A stretch of DNA of 64,000 nucleotides from Sphingomonas piscis (lineage in GTDB: Bacteria > Pseudomonadota > Alphaproteobacteria > Sphingomonadales > Sphingomonadaceae), in NCBI RefSeq assembly GCF_011300455.1, contig NZ_CP049869.1, positions 1,364,001-1,428,000 on the forward strand. Direction: 5' to 3'. The position numbers and the translations under genes are program-made. This document shows, one piece after another, positions 40,684-47,587 of this stretch. The notes under the pieces are model-generated. The model saw only the letters and a list, made by a program, of their open reading frames with translations, had not been told where the DNA came from and did not search any database. Each line of letters starts with the position of its first letter. Within the stretch, counting starts at the first letter, position 1.

Positions 40684-40914
40684 CTGCTTTGCGGCGCTTT
40701 GGCTCGTAAGCTGAAGTTCACCATGGCTGAAGAGGCACGAAGCCAGCTTGACTCGCGGCTTACGTCTGCCTGAGACTTGGTGCCAATCTGAGGTGTAGCC
40801 TAATTTGACGTCCAACGATGCACTGAAAATCGTCAGGTTGGGGTTAGTTACTATGTTTTTTGACAATCGGCTACAGAAGTTTAAGATCCTATCCTGACAA
40901 TGGGAGATCGGGTC

Positions 40915-41505
40915 ATGAAGGGATACCGTTTCGGCTACACCCGTGTGAGTTCCGCTGACCAGAACCTCGATCGGCAGCTCGAAGGGATGGAGGTCGACAG
41001 GATTTTCTCTGAGAGAGCGTCGGGCAAGGACGTGGAGCGGCCTCAACTTGAGGCCATGCTTTCGTATGTTCGGGAAGGCGACACAGTTGTCGTGCACAGC
41101 ATGGATAGGCTCGCGCGCAACCTTGATGACCTTCGTAAGCTGGTTCAATCCCTGACCGGCCGAGGAGTTCGAGTAGAGTTCATAAAAGAGCGCCTGGTTT
41201 TCAGCGGCGAGGACTCACCCATCGCTAACCTAATGCTTTCTGTAATGGGAGCTTTCGCCGAGTTCGAACGGGCGCTCATCCGCGAACGGCAGCTTGAAGG
41301 GATTGTTCTCGCTAAAAAGCGGGGCGCCTATCGAGGCCGGAAGCGGGCACTTTCCGATTCTCAAGTCCTTGAGTTGAGGCGGCGTCTAGACGGAGGCGAG
41401 TCGAAGTCAGCAGTAGCCCGTGACCTGGGAGTGAGCCGAGAGACCGTCTACCAATACCTTAAGGCTATAAGCACCCAGTCACTAGTGCTCGCCCAGTCTG
41501 GGTGA
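40915..41505 (+). CDS. Serine recombinase (resolvase/invertase family)
   Basis: A 196-residue Tn3-resolvase/Hin-type recombinase from ATG 40915 (an ATG at 40900 is also in frame). FGYTRVSSADQNLDRQL carries the catalytic Ser, VHSMDRLARNLDDL the active-site Arg pair, and FAEFERALIRERQLEG the dimer helix; the C-terminal helix-turn-helix is KSAVARDLGVSRETVYQYL. All catalytic residues are present. No transposase or invertible segment is next to it, so it may be a remnant of a lost transposon or act on sites in the island. Confidence 0.93.
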   Translation: MKGYRFGYTRVSSADQNLDRQLEGMEVDRIFSERASGKDVERPQLEAMLSYVREGDTVVVHSMDRLARNLDDLRKLVQSLTGRGVRVEFIKERLVFSGEDSPIANLMLSVMGAFAEFERALIRERQLEGIVLAKKRGAYRGRKRALSDSQVLELRRRLDGGESKSAVARDLGVSRETVYQYLKAISTQSLVLAQSG

Positions 41506-41816
41506 TGTTTCTCGCGCACGCGCACGCGCAGGAGCCTCCGAAAAGGCGGCATGCGGCGCGTGCGTGCCATATCAGTTGGCACTCAGATATTCACTGCCGA
41601 GCACTATGAAAGCGGGTGACAACCGTGTCAGGGTTGAGGTCTGCCTTCTGCCCTCCTCTACAGGACTTCGACTGGAACTATTTAGGAAACCAAATAGGTA
41701 ACGCCTGTGCCGGGGCGCCGCATTTTGGTCTGAGTTCAGACAAATAGCACACATCCGCGCCTAGACCGCGAAGCACCTTCTTTATCATAGTTTAAGCGGA
41801 AATTCTGCCAGGAAAC
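41506..41816. other. Gene-free stretch
   Basis: About 310 bp between convergent genes. It starts with a GC-alternating tract (CGCGCACGCGCACGCGCAGG) that could form Z-DNA, then a lower-GC part with short dyads (TCTGAGTTCAGA). Resolution sites of the recombinase could lie here, but none is certain. Confidence 0.4.
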
Positions 41817-42113
41817 CTATCGCTCCGGTCGAGCCTGCAGAGGATCGAGCGAACTGAAGGCACGCATGATTATCTCCGCCGCGCGCTTACTGGTGCTAGG
41901 TCGTTCAAGAACAAAACATGTAACCTCGGATAGCAGACTGGCTTCCTTCGGACTGAGGTCGGTGATCAGATGTCGAGCTTCTGCTCGCAACATGAGCATG
42001 AGCCGGTTGTGCATGGCACGGGTAGACTCAGCCCTTAGGTGAGGGCTTAGCTGAGGATCTTTGGCCGCGATCAACAATGCGCCAAGCACCTGAAAATCGG
42101 ACTTGGGCCTCAC
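41817..42113 (-). CDS. Hypothetical protein (98 aa)
   Basis: A helical 98-residue protein from GTG 42113: RPKSDFQVLGALLIAAKDPQ, then RAESTRAMHNRLMLMLRAEA and LTDLSPKEASLLSEVTCFVL-like end (ITDLSPKEASLLSEVTCFVL). Not recognised. It follows the 53-residue gene at 42126 by 12 bp, so the two likely form an operon near the DprA-like gene. Confidence 0.6.
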   Translation of the reverse strand: MRPKSDFQVLGALLIAAKDPQLSPHLRAESTRAMHNRLMLMLRAEARHLITDLSPKEASLLSEVTCFVLERPSTSKRAAEIIMRAFSSLDPLQARPER

Positions 42114-42125
42114 CGCGTTAGATTC

Positions 42126-42287
42126 CTAAAGAAGGCTGCGTAACAGCCTCATGATCAAGTTCTCTCTTTGCCCTCGGCCCGCGCCTGCTAAGTTCTCGTC
42201 GGCCTCTTCGTGTTTCCACAAGCAATAACCTTGGTGGATCTCATACAGTTCATTGCACATCGCTTGTTCAAGCCCCTGGCCAGACAT
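42126..42287 (-). CDS. Small hypothetical protein (53 aa)
   Basis: A short frame from ATG 42287: MSGQGLEQAMCNELYEIHQG, YCLWKHEEADENLAGAGRGQ, then RENLIMRLLRSLL. GGAGAGG precedes the start by 4-5 bases. It is coupled to the 98-residue gene downstream. Function unknown. Confidence 0.5.
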   Translation of the reverse strand: MSGQGLEQAMCNELYEIHQGYCLWKHEEADENLAGAGRGQRENLIMRLLRSLL

Positions 42288-42426
42288 CAGCCTCTCCGTT
42301 CCTGCTAAGGACCTCTATGCTTTAGGCTAGGCGAAATCGGATGCTGCCGGCAGTGAGCACGCGATCAAGCGCTCGCAGATTGGGATAGCTCTGCGGCATC
42401 GGCGCTAGAGGCCAAGAGTAAGGACG

Positions 42427-42807
42427 TCATTGCTTCAAGTCAGCAATGGTGCACTGACGCGGGCGATAGATTGTGCCGCCGTTCTCGAGTTGAACCGTTT
42501 CGTAACCACAAGCGCCTCTCTTAGTCATCGCAGCAGCGGCCGCTTCGTTCTCGATACGAGCATTCTCATTCGCGATACGAGCATTGTGATTCACTTGGCC
42601 CTGAAGGGCACTGACATCGCTCGTGGACCGCTCGAGCTTCGACTTGATCTCCTCGACTCTGCTTTCCAGCTCCTCCACTTGCGCACGAACTTTCGCGGCG
42701 GCAGCCTCCGCGTGATCTTCTGCAATGTCCTCGGCCTCCGAATGTCGCACCGGAGGGTCGCACGACGTAAGAAGAACCGCAGCACTCAGCATCAACATCA
42801 GCCTCAT
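42427..42807 (-). CDS. Coiled-coil lipoprotein
   Basis: A 126-residue predicted lipoprotein from ATG 42807: MRLMLMLSAAVLLTSCDPPV gives lipobox LTSC. A long coiled coil follows (HAEAAAAKVRAQVEELESRV, EEIKSKLERSTSDVSALQGQ), then NHNARIANENARIENEAAAA repeats and a small C-terminal tail with two Cys. It resembles Lpp-like spacer lipoproteins. No family name is certain. Confidence 0.7.
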   Translation of the reverse strand: MRLMLMLSAAVLLTSCDPPVRHSEAEDIAEDHAEAAAAKVRAQVEELESRVEEIKSKLERSTSDVSALQGQVNHNARIANENARIENEAAAAAMTKRGACGYETVQLENGGTIYRPRQCTIADLKQ

Positions 42808-43070
42808 CAAACCTCCCCGGCGAAGCAGCGACATAGTTGCACACGGTCGGTGAAAGCCGAAACTCGGCCCGGGGTGCCCAGGGTCAAGCAGCGTCGGTTC
42901 TACTTCGTCGCGTTCATGCCTACGATTTGGTTCTTACGCTGCGACGCACGAAATTGTCCGCCGCGACAAAAACATCAACGATTTGAGTCGCTTGAGCTCG
43001 GCGCTAAGCATTTGAATCTGCATGATGAATCTGCTATTACCGAGCATCTTGGAATAGGCTGGCACCGCGC

Positions 43071-43841
43071 ATGAACGACCTTGCCTTGCACACACGCCAA
43101 TTCTCGCCCATCGCCCGCGAAATGGCGTACACTCCGCCCTCTGCTGTCCGTGAAATTGATCTATCGGAACTGCTGGCCCGGCACGGCGGCGCGCCTTTCG
43201 AAGCGAAGCAGCTTGATCTGGTATTCGGTAGGGAAGCGGGTCACCAGAAGCGCCGCACGACCAAGCCGATTTGGTGTGCCGGCCACCTCGACTCCCTTCA
43301 AGCTCCGGCTGTGGCGATTGTCGGCACTCGCAAAGTTTCTCCGGCTGGCGCCGCACGCGCCCGCAAGCTGGCCCGCGGGCTCGCGACGAGCGGCGTCGCA
43401 GTGGTCTCCGGCCTGGCCGAAGGCGTTGATACGGAAGCGCTCACTGAAGCGATGACCGTTGGCGGCCGGGTCGCGGCCGTGATTGGTACTCCGATCGACA
43501 AGGCTTACCCGGCGAAGAATGCGGCGCTCCAAGAGACAATTTACCGGGATCATCTACTTATCTCACAGTTCCCGGTCGGCACGCGGACATTCAGGTCACA
43601 CTTCCCGGAACGGAACCGGCTTATGGCAGCCATCTCCGACGCTACGGTCGTAATCGAGGCATCCGATACGTCAGGTACGCTTCACCAAAGCGCCGAATGC
43701 ATGAAGCTCGGCCGTTGGCTATTCATAGCTAAGTCAGTCGTGGAGGATCGTGGCCTGTCTTGGCCAGCTAAGTTCCTGCCGTACGAGAAGACAGTGGTGC
43801 TCGAGCGAGTCGAAGACGTTCTCGAGCGTCTGAACTCTTAA
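43071..43841 (+). CDS. DprA-like (SLOG/Rossmann) protein, possible ShosA-type antitoxin
   Basis: A 256-residue protein with one DprA/SMF Rossmann domain (about residues 80-230): VAIVGTRKVSPAGAARARKL, VVSGLAEGVDTEALTEAM, RVAAVIGTPIDKAYPAKN and FPERNRLMAAISDATVVIEA with SDTSGTLHQ. It lacks the SAM and winged-helix parts of housekeeping DprA. Its 3' end overlaps by 4 bp that of the phosphoribosyltransferase on the other strand. DprA-like plus PRTase is the make-up of the ShosTA toxin-antitoxin/antiphage family; a role in transformation is less likely in an island. Confidence 0.88.
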   Translation: MNDLALHTRQFSPIAREMAYTPPSAVREIDLSELLARHGGAPFEAKQLDLVFGREAGHQKRRTTKPIWCAGHLDSLQAPAVAIVGTRKVSPAGAARARKLARGLATSGVAVVSGLAEGVDTEALTEAMTVGGRVAAVIGTPIDKAYPAKNAALQETIYRDHLLISQFPVGTRTFRSHFPERNRLMAAISDATVVIEASDTSGTLHQSAECMKLGRWLFIAKSVVEDRGLSWPAKFLPYEKTVVLERVEDVLERLNS

Positions 43842-44365
43842 TGGGTCGTTCGCGCCAGAGCGACTAACTTCACGTCGGCTGCGCCAGCCTCCAGCAGTAG
43901 CCGCCGGCAGGCGAGAAGCGAATTGCCGGACGTTGTGACGTCGTCAAGCAAGAGCACGACCCGACCTCTGATCCGATCGACGTTGTCGACCCTAATAGAG
44001 TTCAGATGGGTCTCAATGCTTCGATCGCCGCCCGTCGCCAATTTGGGAACCGTTGTATGCCGCACAAGGCATGCACCGGCACTGGTCAGCCCATGCAGCT
44101 TCTCGATTAGTCGGTCGGCCAAGTCGTGCACTCCGGACTTCGAAGCCTTTGCGGCGTCATGGGAAGGTACGACGGCAATCGCGTAGGCCGTCTTAATCCG
44201 CGGCACCATATAGTCGGCGAAGTACCTCAGCCCGCGTTCGTATCGCTTTTTCAGGTCGAGGACCCGGCTGCTGTGAACCGGATAGTCGCCCCCGTTCCCG
44301 CCCTGCTCCTTGTGCCAGCCCCAAGGACGGTATTCGCCCAAAACCGTGATCTCGGCCTCGAGCAC
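43838..44365 (-). CDS. ComF-like phosphoribosyltransferase, possible ShosT-type toxin
   Basis: A 175-residue PRTase from GTG 44365: LEAEITVLGEYRPWGWHKEQ at the N-terminus, AYAIAVVPSHDAAKASKSGV (hood/ribose part) and the PRPP loop VVLLLDDVTTSGNSLLACRR. Unlike ComF it has no N-terminal zinc finger. The substrate base is unknown; ShosT-type toxins of this fold harm the host when not held by the DprA-like partner. It lies 150 bp from attR and is convergent with its partner, so the two are not cotranscribed. Confidence 0.85.
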   Translation of the reverse strand: MLEAEITVLGEYRPWGWHKEQGGNGGDYPVHSSRVLDLKKRYERGLRYFADYMVPRIKTAYAIAVVPSHDAAKASKSGVHDLADRLIEKLHGLTSAGACLVRHTTVPKLATGGDRSIETHLNSIRVDNVDRIRGRVVLLLDDVTTSGNSLLACRRLLLEAGAADVKLVALARTTH

Positions 44366-44518
44366 GTCGAACTTCGCTGGGTTGAACGCGATGCCAGTAC
44401 CTTACTGCACGTGACAACCGAGCAATAGGTTCATAGGACGTGAAGGCTTATAGGCCCAATCGCAGTTACCTATGCGTTACCTCCTCGAAAGGTGGTAACT
44501 TTAAAATCAGCAGAAAAC

Positions 44519-44568
44519 TGGAGCGGGCGAAGGGATTCGAACCCTCGACCCCAACCTTGGCAAGGTTG
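44519..44568. repeat. attR: 50-bp repeat inside the intact tRNA-Gly
   Basis: Identical to 8077-8126. Covers CCA, acceptor 3' strand, T arm and anticodon arm of tRNA-Gly. The bases beyond 44568 complete the tRNA 5' half, so integration kept a working tRNA gene. Confidence 0.93.
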
Positions 44569-44593
44569 TGCTCTACCCCTGAGCTACGCCCGC
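44519..44593 (-). tRNA. tRNA-Gly (anticodon GCC)
   Basis: On the minus strand the gene reads acceptor GCGGGCG, D arm TAGCTCAGGGGTAGAGCA, anticodon arm CAACCTTGCCAAGGTTG with GCC in the loop, variable GGGTC, T arm AGGGTTCGAATCCCT, acceptor CGCCCGC, discriminator T and an encoded CCA. All stems pair. The 3' 50 bp is the integration core of the island. Confidence 0.97.
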
Positions 44594-44747
44594 TCTGGCG
44601 CTGAACCGCGGTCGGTGACCGTCGGCAGGGTGGCGGGCGCCTAGCACGGGCCGCGCCGGGACTGCAAGGGGCCGCGGCGCCGCTTGTGAGAAGAGACGCT
44701 GCCGCCCATATGAGCTCCCTGTCTGCGACACCAAGCAAGGAGCACAC

Positions 44748-45655
44748 GTGGCGACTTTGGGGCTGAACGAATCGGAACGCGAGGCGATTGCACGCTTCGA
44801 ACAGGACGTCATCCAGCCGTCGATGACCAATCTGGTGGTGCTTCAATTCACCGCCGAATGGTGTGGCCCGTGCAAGCAGCTCTCGCCCATCCTCGACAAG
44901 GTTGCCGCCGATTATTCCACGAAGGCGGTCAAACTGGTGCGGGTCGACGTCGACCAGGACAAGATGATCGCAGCGCAATTTCGGATTCAGTCCGTGCCGA
45001 CGGTCTACGCGCTCTACCGCGGCCAACCCGTTGCCGACCTCACCAATTATCGCACCGAAAGTCAGATCGCCCGCGCGCTCGACCAGTTGCTCGGCCAATT
45101 GCACATCGAGGGTGAGGAGGCAGCGCAGCAGGCGCAGATCGCCCCCTGATCGAGATGGCGGAGCAGGTGCTGGCGGACGGCGATGCGCCGCGCGCAGTCA
45201 ACATCTTCCGTCAGATCCAGGAAATGGTGCCGGACGACGAGCAGGTGATCGGCGGCCTGGTGCGCAGCCTGCTCGCGGCCGGCGAGCGCGAGGAGGCTCA
45301 AGCGGTAGTCGACGGCCTGTCCGATGAGAGTAAGGCCAAGCCGGCGATTGCACGCGCAAGGGCCGCACTCGAATTGGCAAGCAGCGCACCTGCCGCCGAC
45401 TTCAGCGCGATCGAGGAACGGATTTCCGGCAATCCCGACGATCTTGATGCCCGCTTCGAACTGGCGGGTGCCAAGGCAGCAGCGGGCGACCGTGACGGGG
45501 CCGCGGATGCGTTGCTCGACATCGTACAACGCGATCGCGAATGGAACGAGGGTGCCGCCCGCCAACGCTTCCTGCAGTTGCTGGAGGCGGAGGGCATCGC
45601 CGATCCATGGTCGCGTGAGCAACGTCGGCGCTTGTCGGCGTTGCTGTTCACTTGA
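44748..45655 (+). CDS. Thioredoxin-TPR (YbbN/CnoX-like) protein, one-base frameshift
   Basis: Two adjacent frames make one gene. The first (44748-45149, GTG start) is a thioredoxin domain with VVLQFTAEWCGPCKQLSPIL (WCGPC). It ends IAP-stop at a CCCCC run (45142-45146). One more C gives IAPLIEMAEQVLADGDAPRA and joins the second frame (45155-45655), a TPR-like C-terminal domain. The total of about 302 residues is the normal length for the chaperedoxin family, which protects clients under oxidative stress. The gap is probably a sequencing error. Confidence 0.9.
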
Positions 45656-46266
45656 CCCGCATTCCCATCTTCCCGCTGGCGGGTGCGATTCTTTTCCCAC
45701 GCTCCCAGCTACCGCTGCACATCTTCGAGCCGCGGTACCGGGAGATGGTTCGTGACGTCATGGCGTCGAGCGCCCGCATCGGGATGATCCAGCCCAAGGG
45801 CGAGCACGGCGAGCTTTACGACGTCGGGTGCATCGGCGAGGTCGTCAACGTCGAGGAGCTGGATGACGGCCGCTTCAACATCGTTCTGCTGGGTTCGGGG
45901 CGGTTCCGGTTGTTGGCGGAAGAGGATTTGGGCACCGCTTACCGCAACGCCACTATCGACCCTGCCGCGTTCGACGAAACGGAGCCGGAACCGCTCGGGC
46001 TCGCCGCGCGGGCGGAAGTTGAGCGGGAGGCTAGGCGGCTGGGTGATGCCATGGGTTTATCGGTGGACTGGCAGGCTGTCGGCCGGCTGGATGACGAGAT
46101 GCTGGTCAATGCCATCGCCCAGGTGGCGCCGTTCGACGTTGGCGCAAAGCAGGTGCTGCTCGAGGCTGCGAGCCTAGCCGAGCGTGCCGACCTGCTGGTT
46201 CAGCTGATGCAGTTCCAGCGGCTCACCCTGCGCGGCGGTGCGGACGCGGAGCCGTCGATCCAATAA
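45652..46266 (+). CDS. LON substrate-binding domain protein
   Basis: A 204-residue protein with only the N-terminal domain of Lon protease: IPIFPLAGAILFPRSQLPLH, IFEPRYREMVRDVM, IGMIQPKG and GCIGEVVNVEELDDGRFNIV. There is no ATPase or protease part, as usual for this stand-alone family. The start is TTG overlapping the previous stop (TTGA). It is convergent with the monooxygenase gene with no gap. Confidence 0.92.
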   Translation: MTRIPIFPLAGAILFPRSQLPLHIFEPRYREMVRDVMASSARIGMIQPKGEHGELYDVGCIGEVVNVEELDDGRFNIVLLGSGRFRLLAEEDLGTAYRNATIDPAAFDETEPEPLGLAARAEVEREARRLGDAMGLSVDWQAVGRLDDEMLVNAIAQVAPFDVGAKQVLLEAASLAERADLLVQLMQFQRLTLRGGADAEPSIQ

Positions 46267-47487
46267 TCAGATCGGCAGCCCGCGCAGCAGCAGGGGGAGG
46301 TCGCCGCTAGTTCCGCGGGCTTCGGCCATCAGCCGGTTGCGGATCGGGCCTAGGCGGTTGACGACGCCCATGCCAAAGCGGCGCACCGCCGATGCGGTGC
46401 GTCCGGGAACGCCGTACAGCCGGGTCAAGCTGTCGGTCGCCACGGACACCATCAGCGAGTCGAGCGACCGCCAGCGCTGGTAACGGGCGAGCAATTGCGC
46501 ATCGCCTAGGTCGAGCCCAAGCCGTGCCCCCTCGACGATCACCTGCGCCAGGGCAGCAGCGTCGCGAAAGCCGAGATTGAGGCCTTGCCCGGCAATCGGA
46601 TGGATCGCGTGCGCCGAATCGCCGACCAACGCCAACCGCTGCGCCGTAATCTCCGCGGCGTGATGAAAGCCGAGCGGGTAGGTCGAGCGAGGCGCCGCCA
46701 TGGCAATCGACCCGAGAAAGCCGCCCATGGCCGACTCTGCTTCCGCAGCGAATTGCTCATCGCTTAGCGACATCCAGCCCGCAGCGTCGGCCTCGGGAAC
46801 GGACCAGACGATCGCCGATCGGTGACCTTCCTCGTCATCGGTCATCGGCAACAGAGCGAACGGGCCTGTCGGGAAGAAAATCTCGTACGCGACATTGTCG
46901 TGCGCACGCTGGTGGCGCAATGTCGAGACGATCGCCTGATGCTTGTAGCGCCAGTTGGCCATGCGGATCCCGGCCATGTCTCGAACCGCCGAGTTGCGTC
47001 CGTCAGCGGCGATCATCAAGGGCGCATGGAGGCGACGACCGTCGGCCAGCGCTACGCTGACGCCATGATCTCCGCGCTCGATGTACGCCGGGGAGGACTT
47101 CCAGATCGGCCAGATACTCTTGCCCGCTTCGGCACGCGCACGGAGCGCCGCGCGGAGATGGCGGTTCTCGTGCATCCAGCCGAGCGGCTCCCCATCATCG
47201 GCGGGCGGATCGAAGTGCAGCGCGCCCGGCTGCAACCCGTCCGCGACACTGATGCGAAGGATGGGGCAACCCGGGACGGGGAGATGATCGATCACCCCGA
47301 TCGCCTCCAGCATCCGCATCGAACTCGAGGACACGGCCGAGGTCCGGCCATCGAACGCCATCCCGACACGCTGATCCGGATCGGCAGGGTCGACGATGAT
47401 GGAGGAAATGCCGCTGGCATCCAGCGCCGAGGCGGTCGCCAGTCCCACGAGCCCGCCACCAAGGATGATTACGTCAGCGCGATCCAT
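46267..47487 (-). CDS. UbiH/UbiF-type FAD monooxygenase (ubiquinone synthesis)
   Basis: A 406-residue flavoprotein hydroxylase: VIILGGGLVGLATASALDAS (FAD dinucleotide motif), the middle ADGRNSAVRDMAGI (DG motif) and ALVGDSAHAIHPIAGQGLNL (GD motif) followed by GFRDAAALAQVI. These are UbiH/F/I-family hallmarks; which ring position it hydroxylates cannot be read from sequence. ATG 47487 is used, since upstream frame residues are not conserved-looking. Divergent from ftsK. Confidence 0.9.
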   Translation of the reverse strand: MDRADVIILGGGLVGLATASALDASGISSIIVDPADPDQRVGMAFDGRTSAVSSSSMRMLEAIGVIDHLPVPGCPILRISVADGLQPGALHFDPPADDGEPLGWMHENRHLRAALRARAEAGKSIWPIWKSSPAYIERGDHGVSVALADGRRLHAPLMIAADGRNSAVRDMAGIRMANWRYKHQAIVSTLRHQRAHDNVAYEIFFPTGPFALLPMTDDEEGHRSAIVWSVPEADAAGWMSLSDEQFAAEAESAMGGFLGSIAMAAPRSTYPLGFHHAAEITAQRLALVGDSAHAIHPIAGQGLNLGFRDAAALAQVIVEGARLGLDLGDAQLLARYQRWRSLDSLMVSVATDSLTRLYGVPGRTASAVRRFGMGVVNRLGPIRNRLMAEARGTSGDLPLLLRGLPI

Positions 47488-47587
47488 GAGCGATGCCCTA
47501 GCCGAGTGACGCCAAGACAGAAAGCTTGACCCGGGAGTCGGCGGCAAGGCATTCTCCCGCGCAGACTTTTTGGGCGGGGTAGAAACG

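Larger units (their letters stand above)
40541..40899. other. Gene-free stretch with hairpins and a repeat
   Basis: About 360 bp between the oxidase and the recombinase. It holds two hairpins after the oxidase stop, one palindromic repeat copy (40653-40683), and the recombinase promoter region. No coding frame is convincing; frames here mostly translate the repeat. Confidence 0.5.
8077..44568. mobile_element. Integrative genomic island in tRNA-Gly(GCC), about 36.4 kb
   Basis: A 50-bp perfect direct repeat bounds this segment: 8077-8126 and 44519-44568. The sequence is the 3' portion of tRNA-Gly(GCC) including anticodon loop, T arm and CCA. The right copy lies in the complete tRNA gene; the left copy is a fragment. 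A tyrosine integrase reads inward from the left end. Both flanks are conserved core genes (hemCD side and ftsK/leuS/parAB side), while the inside holds an integrase, primase-polymerase, AlpA-like regulator, serine recombinase, broken genes and many accessory genes. No relaxase, type IV secretion, capsid or terminase gene was seen, so transfer would need a helper. Confidence 0.9.

Noticed and set aside
40189..40773. A 194-residue plus-strand frame ending NVRFGSKAEVL
   Set aside because: Most of it overlaps the alternative oxidase out of frame, and the end is translated palindromic repeat.
43071..44365. Housekeeping competence genes dprA and comF
   Set aside because: The DprA-like protein lacks accessory domains, the PRTase lacks the ComF zinc finger, and both lie inside a mobile island next to its att site.
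8077..44568. A conjugative element (ICE)
   Set aside because: No relaxase, coupling protein or type IV secretion gene was found in the island.
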